A DNA stretch of 64,000 nt from Candidatus Loosdrechtia aerotolerans (GTDB taxonomy: Bacteria > Planctomycetota > Brocadiia > Brocadiales > Brocadiaceae). The stretch is taken from the NCBI GenBank assembly GCA_021646405.1, contig SOER01000008.1, positions 1 to 64,000 on the forward strand. The letters are read 5' to 3'. The position numbers and the translations under genes are program-made. The notes below the pieces were generated by a model that was not told where the DNA came from, did not search any database, and saw nothing but the letters and a program-made list of their open reading frames with translations. Positions 7,638-14,307 of this stretch are shown piece by piece. How positions within the stretch are numbered: position 1 is the stretch's first letter; every line of letters begins with the position of its first letter.

Positions 7638-7832
7638 CATCAAGCTAAGGAATAATGCGATACTCTTTTCTGATCCTCACACAAAGCCACAAAGGCACAA
7701 AGATACCAGGATATATGGTATGTCCCTATTTTGTGTTCCTGACATCCTATCCTTCATCCTTCATCATTCTTTATTCTTTTTATTCTTAATGTCTCTGTGT
7801 CTTTGTTTGAGGAAAAGTACCTTCGCTTGATG
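7638..7832. repeat. ~190-bp dispersed repeat with inverted ends, copy 1
   Basis: The ends are ATCAAGCTAAGGAA and CCTTCGCTTGAT. The interior carries CACAAAGCCACAAAGGCACA, then a TCCTTCATCATTC block and GTCTCTGTGTCTTTG. The interior of the copy at 45781-45942 is inverted relative to the same flanks. A third copy is at 57889-58075. Fragments of the 290-bp element family follow at 7833-7915. The remainder of 7394-8151 has no supportable gene. Confidence 0.7.
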
Positions 7833-8151
7833 GTATAGGAATTTTCATTTTATGTAAGCGGGTTTGCGGGGAGGTGTAATTATAAGGGTAATGAGGGCAA
7901 TATATTACTATAATGTTTCTTTCTGTTCATGGGAAGAAGGAGAAAAGGTATATGAAGACAGAAGAGGTGAAGGGGGGAAGAGCCATTCGGCCCTCCCCAA
8001 AAGGAGTACAAATACCGTTGTTTCGTATAAGATGCTCTCTTAACACCATGAAAAGACGGGATTCTTCATAGTTATTTCTTTAATCAAAAATATTCCTCAA
8101 TTTATAACTACTATCATATCAGATACATAGGACATATTTTATAATTTTCTG

Positions 8152-8200
8152 TTGACCTGAGGTGTTTTTTTGTTTATGTTGATTGAGAATGAGTCTCAGT
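8152..8200 (+). promoter_or_regulatory. Promoter with Fur/DtxR-like operator ahead of DUF2325 gene
   Basis: TTGACC (8152-8157) and TATGTT (8175-8180) are 17 nt apart. They are followed by TGAGAATGAGTCTCA (8184-8198), an inverted repeat with 5-bp arms that closely resembles Fur-type iron boxes and would cover the start site. The downstream gene has a strong AAAGGAGG ribosome site. This is a likely iron-repressed promoter. The nearby DtxR/FeoA protein is the natural candidate regulator, although a Fur protein elsewhere is possible. Confidence 0.7.
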
Positions 8201-8241
8201 AAAATAATAAACCTGGTAAAATTATAAAGGAGGTAAGTCAT

Positions 8242-8556
8242 ATGTCGGTACTTATAGTAGGAGGCGATCATTTAGGAAGTATCCCAAAGGAACTCGATAA
8301 AATAGGCGTTAATGACGTCCGGCACATTACCGGAAGGAGCGGGCAGAAGGTCCATGACGGTATTCCGGAAACCATGGACTTTGTTATCGTACTCTACGAC
8401 TTCGTCAATCATAACCTTGCACACAAGATAAAAAAAATTGCTGAAGGGAGAGGCATCCCCATCGTGTATGCAAAAAGATCATGGTCATCCGTTTACCAAA
8501 AGATGAAGGAAAGCCAGAAGCAGTTACGAAACATTGGATTACAAGCCCTGGCATAA
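8242..8556 (+). CDS. DUF2325 domain protein, probably iron regulated
   Basis: A 104-aa protein that is essentially one DUF2325 domain. It starts MSVLIVGGDHLGSIPKEL, a Rossmann-like beta strand and glycine turn. It contains DVRHITGRSG and VIVLYDFVNHNLAHKIKK, and ends with IPIVYAKRSW. The biochemical function of the family is not established. The start follows AAAGGAGGTAAGTCAT. It is monocistronic, with a consensus promoter overlapped by an iron-box-like operator (8184-8198). The position next to a DtxR/FeoA regulator links it to metal homeostasis by context only. Confidence 0.85.
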   Translation: MSVLIVGGDHLGSIPKELDKIGVNDVRHITGRSGQKVHDGIPETMDFVIVLYDFVNHNLAHKIKKIAEGRGIPIVYAKRSWSSVYQKMKESQKQLRNIGLQALA

Positions 8557-8798
8557 CGGTTCACGGTAATAGAGTGCATTATGGTAAATCAGCCCTTTTT
8601 TGTTTTCTGGAAAAAGTTTTTGAGAGGTAACGGAGCTGTTTGTAAAAAATTTACTACAAAAGAGGAGGGATAGCCTGAGATGGCCGGGAGTTTAGTGTTA
8701 AAAGTGGCATGGATAAAACGGCCTTTTTATCATAAATGAATGCCTGTTTATCTATGCCATCCTGATTCTGTTTATAACCCGAGATAAAAAGCATAGAA

Positions 8799-9001
8799 TT
8801 TAGCCTCTCGATTACTTCAAGACTAAATTCCAAATATCAAATTTCAAGTACCGACTAAATTCCAAATTTCAATATCCAAAATCTAGCCTAACGATTACTT
8901 CATGAATACTCTTGATTTCCTATCGTTTAGCTTCCCGATTACTCCCGATTTTGTTTTTCATGTTCTCATTAAAGAAATCGTGAGGTAATCGAGAGGCTAA
9001 A
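8799..9001. mobile_element. 203-bp MITE-like element with 17-bp perfect inverted ends
   Basis: The left end TTTAGCCTCTCGATTAC (8799-8815) is the exact reverse complement of 8985-9001. The interior holds degenerate repeats of the AAATTCCAAATATCAAAT type and no ORF. Length and ends fit a miniature inverted-repeat element. I could not define a target duplication. The interval 8557-8798 before it holds no gene that I can support. Confidence 0.55.
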
Positions 9002-9071
9002 ATAAGTAAACATAAGGTAACGGGGAAATTAATCCTGTTTGAGGTGTCTTTTGTGGTGTTTGTAATTAAGG

Positions 9072-9155
9072 AGGGATTAATAACCGACCGGCTAAAGTAC
9101 AGTCATTAATCCCCGGGACCGGAGCTCGGAGGTTTTTTCACCTCTTCGCCAGGCC
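9072..9155 (+). ncRNA. Unrecognised structured RNA motif, copy 1
   Basis: An inverted repeat GGATTAAT...ATTAATCC encloses the core GACCGGCTAAAGTACAG. It is followed by CCCGGGACCGGAGCTCGGAGG and a pyrimidine-rich 3' part ending CGCCAGGCC. The core GACCGGC-N-GTAC, the GGGAC after the stem and the closing GG(C)C match copies 2 and 3 (9760-9847 and 10322-10418). I see no T-run after this copy. The role is unknown. Confidence 0.45.
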
Positions 9156-9387
9156 TTATCCGTGGATTATAAATGCTTCATGAAGCAAAGTCAACACAGA
9201 AAAACCTTCCCTTTTAAAAGAAAAAACATTAACATTTCATTCATACCTCGACATACAAATCTCAAAAGTTACCAAAGGCAACCATGTATAGCCGCATATG
9301 TAGCCGCAGGTCTTCAGCCTGCGCACACTCACGCTCGAACACCAGGAAAATAACTACATGAAGCCGCAAGGGAGCAGAAGATGTGAA

Positions 9388-9460
9388 GTGAGGAAGTTGA
9401 GAAGTTGAGAGATTGTGATATTCATAACTTCCCATCTTCTCAACTTCCCAACTTCTTTCT
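9388..9460. repeat. GAAGTTGAGAAG hairpin repeat
   Basis: This is a second copy of the hairpin repeat at 4354-4418. Arms such as GGAAGTTGAGAAG and CTTCTCAACTTCC surround a GATATTCATAA loop. It is non-coding. Confidence 0.65.
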
Positions 9461-9694
9461 CTTGTAGTGTCCTGGTGTGAGGATACAAAAAGGAAAACCG
9501 GTAATTATCCAAACAGATATCAAACGTATTGCTGGATTTCTATACAAGACATTCCTTAAATTCAAGAAGTATTTATATTTTACCAACAGAAAAAACAAAT
9601 ATTTTCCGGGGATATCGAAGGTGATTAATATCCAATAAAACAGGAGTTATGAATATGGTACCAACAAACAGCAAAATAGTTTTTCATTTTTTTG

Positions 9695-9749
9695 TTGCAA
9701 TCAATTCTGATTTTGATATATTACCCTCGCTGTTGAGAATGAGTTTCAA
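9695..9749 (+). promoter_or_regulatory. Promoter with iron-box-like operator ahead of RNA copy 2
   Basis: TTGCAA (9695-9700) and TATATT (9717-9722) are 16 nt apart. The box TTGAGAATGAGTTTCAA (9733-9749) follows at the predicted start site, in the same arrangement as at 8152-8200. The first transcribed structure would be the hairpin at 9760. This suggests a short transcript under the same metal control as the DUF2325 gene. Confidence 0.55.
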
Positions 9750-9759
9750 TAACAAATAT

Positions 9760-9847
9760 GATTAACAATAGACCGGCTTATATGTACAGTTGTTAATCAA
9801 GGGACACGGGTGGAGGAGAGGAAGCCTCTTTTGTTGGGCTTTTTTTA
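9760..9847 (+). ncRNA. Unrecognised structured RNA motif, copy 2, with terminator-like end
   Basis: The perfect 9-bp stem GATTAACAA/TTGTTAATC encloses AGACCGGCTTATATGTACAG. After the stem come AAGGGACACGGG, a GAGGAGAGG...CCTCTTTT hairpin, TTGGGC and a run of seven T, which looks like an intrinsic terminator. With the promoter at 9695-9722 the transcript would be about 115 nt, the size of a small regulatory RNA. The downstream sequence 9848-10230 has another hairpin (GGGTAAACAG/CTGTTTGCCC, about 9870-9933) and no supportable gene. Confidence 0.5.
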
Positions 9848-10321
9848 TAGAACCGGATCCGGATCGGGTAAACAGGGAAAAATAAATCTGCGGTAATACA
9901 CTGTTTGCCCGGATGCTTGCCTTACAGCAGGGATCGCAGGGCAAAACATTTTGAACCCTGTGAAAGAGAAGTACCTGTTGTAAAGGCATCGATCCGGAAG
10001 AACTACAAAAAGCCAGCCTCATTTCTTCTCCTTGCTGAAACGTACACCGTCCTGAGCGATAAAAGTCAAATATAGTTACAGGTATAACTACCTGGGTTCA
10101 AGGTTCAGGGTTCCCGGTTTAAAGAATTTCAAATTAAGTATTCCTCCCCCTTGCCTGTCCTGAGAGAAATCGAAGGAGGGGAATTTCAGGCAGAGAATCA
10201 AGGGTGGGGGATATTAAGTTGCCGAAGACCTCATGTAATCGTATGGGAATTTTTCATTTTATGTAAGTAAGTAGGGGCAGGTTTCAAACCTGCCCTTGCC
10301 CCGGTATCATCAAACAGTGAA

Positions 10322-10418
10322 GGGGGATTGCCGGCAGACCGGCAGAAGGAATGTACCGCCGGTGATCCCCGGGACAGGTGAGGAGGGTGTCGCACAATCC
10401 TCCTTGCCGGGCCTTTTT
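10322..10418 (+). ncRNA. Unrecognised structured RNA motif, copy 3, with terminator
   Basis: A 13-bp stem formed by GGGGATTGCCGGC and GCCGGTGATCCCC encloses AGACCGGCAGAAGGAATGTACC. It is followed by GGGACAGGTG, the hairpin AGGAGG...CCTCCT, GCCGGGCC and a T-run, a classic intrinsic terminator. Both parts are more GC-rich than in copies 1 and 2, but the core ACCGGC...TGTAC and the GGGAC position are kept, so pairing is conserved while sequence changes. It lies about 290 nt upstream of a prepilin gene. The palindrome GGGCAGGTTTCAAACCTGCCC lies just before it (10274-10296). Confidence 0.5.
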
Positions 10419-10475
10419 TAACAGGCATGCCCTGAAAACGCATGCCCGGTGCAGTGAAAGGAGGTGATTGAAAAG

Positions 10476-10562
10476 ATGCAAAAAGACGTAGAATTCCTGA
10501 TACAGGCGGTTTTCTGCCGGTCACGCCATCTTTTATGGAGAACAAACAGTTTTGATCTTTAA
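10476..10562 (+). CDS. Possible 28-aa leader peptide
   Basis: The ATG at 10476 follows the strong site AAAGGAGGTGATTGAAAAG. The frame reads MQKDVEFLIQAVFCRSRH and continues to TAA at 10562. A second AAAAGGAGGTGG follows at once, opening a second short frame that ends with TAA at 10698-10700, just before the prepilin ATG at 10705. These may be leader ORFs between the terminator of RNA copy 3 and the prepilin. Only the ribosome sites support them. Confidence 0.3.
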   Translation: MQKDVEFLIQAVFCRSRHLLWRTNSFDL

Positions 10563-10704
10563 AAGGAGGTGGTAACCGGCATTGAACATCTGAAACAGGA
10601 AAAGGTGTACAATCGTATGAATCCGGGAATGAGTGCTGGGTGGAATGACCCGCACCCGGACCTGAACAGTAAGGTATCTTTTGGAAAAGGAGTCAAATAA
10701 AGAA

Positions 10705-12090
10705 ATGAAGAAGGTACTAAAGCAAGTAAGAGATAAGTTGAAAAAGGGGCGTAAGGCCGTCTCCGGGTTTACGCTTATCGAGATGTTAGCGGCAATCGGC
10801 GTGGCCGGTATCCTTGGAGGCATCGTCACCCCGGCAGCCATTAATTCCCTGGCAAAATCAAGGCAGGCCAAATGCGCTGAAAACCTCAGGCAGTTTGGTA
10901 CTGCACTGGTGCAGTATGTGAATGATACAGGGGTGTATCCCCCGTCAGCCGTAGATGTAACAGGTGACGCCGGTATGGAGGTACGCCAGAGATGGTTTAA
11001 CATCCTCTCACCGTACATGGGTGCAGATGAGCGTGCCCGCACTAATGCCCAGGGTGCTACAGGCACATCCAATAACCTTGGAGATTTAGACCAGTCTGTC
11101 TTTACCCGCGCCTTCATATGCCCGGAAGTAGAGGGTGAGTGGAAGATCGGGAGGAATAACTCCTATGGTTATAACCACCAGTACCTTGGAAATGCACGAT
11201 CAACGGATCCACTTGTTGATACAACAAGAACTGCGGGGAGAAAGAAGAATGGTAGGGTTAACTTCCCTGTAACAATGGCTGATTTGAAGGATCCAACAAG
11301 GACTATTGCCATTGCAGATACGGATGGTACAGGACACCTCGGTCCTTATCGCGACCCAACGACAATGATATCTGGTGAGAGTACAGGCGGTGCATTAACG
11401 TTCTCGGCTACTGGAAATGGTCAAGATAGTTGGTCTGCTGGCTCTATAATAGCGAATAGGCTATCAACCCTTGGTAACGAAGGATATCAGATCGACCCGA
11501 CATTCCTCCCATGCCGCAACCTTACAGATCCCACAAATGATACTACCTTCGATGCACCGGATGATATCTGCGGTGCGGCAGGTGGTAGCAGCCGTCATTG
11601 CCAGGCAGCCCGGGGCGTTGTAAGTAACCGGCATGATGGCGGTGCAAATGTATGCTTTGCCGACGGACACGTAGAGTACTTTACCCGAGAGGCTGTATAT
11701 ATACATCCAACAACCGGCAGGCCTTCCAACAGATTATGGAATGGCTACGGAAGGGATAATGATGAAGATGGAAACGGGATTGTAGCACTGAATGACCCGA
11801 TCTATGACAGTAACGAATGGATCTGCGACCTGAATGGGAACGGGATTGCAGATGCAGGAGAGGCAAATACTGTTATCGGATCCGATATAGATGGCCCTCT
11901 AGGAGGATGGATGGGGGAGGATAACAGCGGCTTCCTGCTTGGCAGCAATGAACTCAATTCTGCTACTGAGATAGTAAATGCACGTGGTGGTATGGCAGAA
12001 GAGGCATTGGTACTTGATAAAGACGGTCCGACAATACCGAAACGGGTTCCTTTCCCGCTCATCGCTACCGTACTGGCCCAAAGCGAATAG
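10705..12090 (+). CDS. GspG/DUF1559-like prepilin with H-X9-DG motif
   Basis: Type II secretion/type IV pilin-like protein. A basic leader is followed by the prepilin peptidase site and helix GFTLIEMLAAIGVAGILGG, with the expected Glu at +5 of the mature protein. The classic planctomycete signature H-X9-DG is present as HDGGANVCFADGH. The C-terminal third carries acidic repeats such as DEDGNGIVALND and DLNGNGIADAGE, likely calcium binding and similar to those in the GspK-like protein at 32077. The frame could start at TTG 10681, but ATG 10705 is preceded by AAAAGGAG. The glycosyltransferase genes that follow suggest that it, or its system, is glycosylated. The likely role is structural subunit of a pseudopilus or surface fibre. 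Confidence 0.85.
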   Translation: MKKVLKQVRDKLKKGRKAVSGFTLIEMLAAIGVAGILGGIVTPAAINSLAKSRQAKCAENLRQFGTALVQYVNDTGVYPPSAVDVTGDAGMEVRQRWFNILSPYMGADERARTNAQGATGTSNNLGDLDQSVFTRAFICPEVEGEWKIGRNNSYGYNHQYLGNARSTDPLVDTTRTAGRKKNGRVNFPVTMADLKDPTRTIAIADTDGTGHLGPYRDPTTMISGESTGGALTFSATGNGQDSWSAGSIIANRLSTLGNEGYQIDPTFLPCRNLTDPTNDTTFDAPDDICGAAGGSSRHCQAARGVVSNRHDGGANVCFADGHVEYFTREAVYIHPTTGRPSNRLWNGYGRDNDEDGNGIVALNDPIYDSNEWICDLNGNGIADAGEANTVIGSDIDGPLGGWMGEDNSGFLLGSNELNSATEIVNARGGMAEEALVLDKDGPTIPKRVPFPLIATVLAQSE

Positions 12091-12168
12091 TTGTTTTCCT
12101 CAAGGTATCTCCGCCTGCGCCCGCAACGGGCGCGGGCAGTATACCACATGAAGTTCTTTTTTCCTGAT

Positions 12169-12213
12169 TTTCCTGTCTTCCTCAGATACATTACATCTGA
12201 GGAAGACAGGAAA
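12169..12213. terminator. Strong 19-bp hairpin after the prepilin gene
   Basis: TTTCCTGTCTTCCTCAGAT and its exact reverse complement are separated by 7 nt. There is no T-run on the + strand, so it is a hairpin that may stop or stabilise transcripts rather than a textbook intrinsic terminator. It is followed by AAATCCGAAATACGAAT-type repeats up to the next gene (12220-12400). Confidence 0.5.
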
Positions 12214-12437
12214 GACAGGAGTAACTGAAAGAAAATCCGAAATACGAATATCGAAACACGAAACAAATCCAAAATCTTAATTTTCGAATGTTCGAAACAT
12301 GGGTTTTTGTCATTGAGATTTTGTATTTTCGATTTTGTTTCGGATTTCGGATTTAGAAATTCGTATTTTTTATTTTATGTCTGTGCCATCTGTGGTTTCT
12401 CTTTTTTGAAATTTGTTTATTTGGAGCTGGAGGTTTT

Positions 12438-14252
12438 GTGGATTTTTTGTTCTCATCCGAAAAGATGGGTTTGAAGCTTGGAATCGCCTTATGCTGCGCA
12501 GCGGTACTTTACGGTGTGGCGCTTTCACCGGACATCCTGGGCTTTTACCATGACGACGGGGTGTATGCCGTAACGGCAAAGGCACTTGCCGAGGGAAAGG
12601 GATACCGGATCATCAGCCTGCCGGGATCCCCAGTGCAGATGACCTATCCCGTCCTCTACCCGGCAGTGCTTTCCGTCGTCTGGCGGATGTTCCCCCATTT
12701 CCCTGAGAATATTGTGGCCTTAAAAATTCCTTCCATCATCTTTAGCGTGCTCTTCCTTCTTGTTACCTATTTTTATCTGGTTCGAAGGAACTACGCCTCG
12801 CCGCGTATGGCGCTGGCGATTGTGATTATGACTGCCTTTAACCCGTGGATGGTCTGGGCTGCAACGATGGCGATGTCGGAGGCACTGTATTGTCTGGTCT
12901 CTGTTTTGGCCCTCTGGATGGTTGAGATGTTTGTATCGGGTACGCGGGATTACAGGCGTTTCAAATACCTTCCCCTTGCCGGGATGGCTATAGCTGTTTC
13001 GCTCATGACCCGGTCTATCGGCTTCAGCATCCTGCTCTCCACGTTCATCTATCTCTTCCTCGATACGAGAAGAGGTCCGAAAGACAGGAGACAGAAAGAG
13101 GGCGCCATTAATCACCAATCCACACTTGAGGTTTCACAATCTGCAAGAGAAGATCCGCAATCCAGCGTCCGTTACCTTCGATCACCTGACCGCAGGACAA
13201 GAGAAACCTCATTGTTCAGGAAGGGGTTTGTCTTGGCGACACAGTTGGAACTTACCGTCCTTGTATTCCTTTCACCCTGGCTGGTTTGGACGTTTCTCCA
13301 GTATGTCAGTGGTACGCATCTGGAGACATATCCTTACCGTCCAGTCTTCTACGGGAGTTACAGCGAGTTTATCTTGTGGCAGTGGCGGGATTATGGATTC
13401 CTCTTCTTTTTCGAGGCATGTCTGTACAATCTCTATCAATGTATTTTTGGAGTTATACCGAATCTCCTGTTGCCGGGTGTTGATATTAAAAATGTCTATC
13501 CATTAAATTTTATCAGTGATTATCTCTTTTTTGGAGGAACAGCGATTTTAGGCCTCTGTGTATCGGCCCTGGCCATTATTTCCATGTCGATGGATTTTTA
13601 TAAGGGGAGGTTTTCGCTTATTACGGTTTACGTCCTCCTCGTCCTGATCGTAGTCCTTTTCTGGCCTGTTATACCCGACCGTTTTTTGGTACCTGTACTG
13701 CCGTTTGTACTTTTGTTATTCCTCAAGGGCCTTTCTCTTTTTTCCGGGAAACTTTCCGGAACGGTGTTTTTACGGCGACAACTACACAGGGTGGCAGGGT
13801 CTGTGCTTATCGCAGTGGTCTTTTTAAACAGTGGTTTGGCATTGGCCTGTGATAGTCAAAAAATATTCCGTGCAAAAACATCAGAGGAGTGGGAGCAGAA
13901 GGAACGGCTCTTCCATTGGATTAAGGAGAATACACATGACGGCGATGTGCTGGCTATTTCTGTAAGTCCCGCTCTGTACTTATATACCAATCGAAAGGCG
14001 ATTCCTTCTATCATCGGTATCGATGCCAATGATTCTTCCGCCGTTGAACTTTCAGACAATGTTGTCATGGAAAATTTCAAAAACTTACTTGATTATACGG
14101 AGGTAGGGGACTTGTACCTGGTAAAAATAAATCATTCCGGTCTCCCTGCTTACGAAAGAATGATTGACCGATTGGCGATAAAATATCATGAACAGATTTC
14201 CCTTGTGTATACAGGCAAAGATATGAAGTATGCCATATACAAAATGGAGTAG
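12438..14252 (+). CDS. GT39/ArnT-like polytopic glycosyltransferase (GT-C fold)
   Basis: An integral membrane protein of 604 aa with about 10-12 predicted helices. After the first helix comes YHDDGVYAVTAKALAEGKG (D39-D40). This is the acidic metal/lipid-phosphate-sugar motif of GT-C enzymes such as ArnT and protein mannosyltransferases, and it is followed by TYPVLYPAVLSVVW. A hydrophilic cytoplasmic loop occupies about residues 205-258. The last 120 residues form a soluble domain. It probably transfers sugar from a polyprenyl-phosphate donor to an extracytoplasmic acceptor. It begins with GTG after GGAGG. The gene sits between the prepilin and further glycan genes, and the GT2 gene at 18075 could make its lipid-linked donor. 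The acceptor is not known. Confidence 0.82.
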   Translation: MDFLFSSEKMGLKLGIALCCAAVLYGVALSPDILGFYHDDGVYAVTAKALAEGKGYRIISLPGSPVQMTYPVLYPAVLSVVWRMFPHFPENIVALKIPSIIFSVLFLLVTYFYLVRRNYASPRMALAIVIMTAFNPWMVWAATMAMSEALYCLVSVLALWMVEMFVSGTRDYRRFKYLPLAGMAIAVSLMTRSIGFSILLSTFIYLFLDTRRGPKDRRQKEGAINHQSTLEVSQSAREDPQSSVRYLRSPDRRTRETSLFRKGFVLATQLELTVLVFLSPWLVWTFLQYVSGTHLETYPYRPVFYGSYSEFILWQWRDYGFLFFFEACLYNLYQCIFGVIPNLLLPGVDIKNVYPLNFISDYLFFGGTAILGLCVSALAIISMSMDFYKGRFSLITVYVLLVLIVVLFWPVIPDRFLVPVLPFVLLLFLKGLSLFSGKLSGTVFLRRQLHRVAGSVLIAVVFLNSGLALACDSQKIFRAKTSEEWEQKERLFHWIKENTHDGDVLAISVSPALYLYTNRKAIPSIIGIDANDSSAVELSDNVVMENFKNLLDYTEVGDLYLVKINHSGLPAYERMIDRLAIKYHEQISLVYTGKDMKYAIYKME

Positions 14253-14307
14253 ATACTATGACTTGCACTATTTTTTACCTGTATTTATACGAGTTCATCT
14301 GTGGTTT

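Noticed and set aside
9757-9762. TATGAT as the -10 box for RNA copy 2
   Set aside because: It would start transcription inside the 5' arm of the conserved stem. TTGCAA-N16-TATATT at 9695-9722 gives a full stem and puts the operator at the start site.
9762-10022. 86-aa minus-strand frame
   Set aside because: It covers the hairpin RNA motif in antisense and has no protein features.
10322-10418. Known riboswitch (NiCo/czcD or c-di-GMP) because of GGGACAGG
   Set aside because: Only one GGGACAGG occurs instead of the repeated junction motifs, and copies 1 and 2 vary there. No known core fits, so I left it unassigned.
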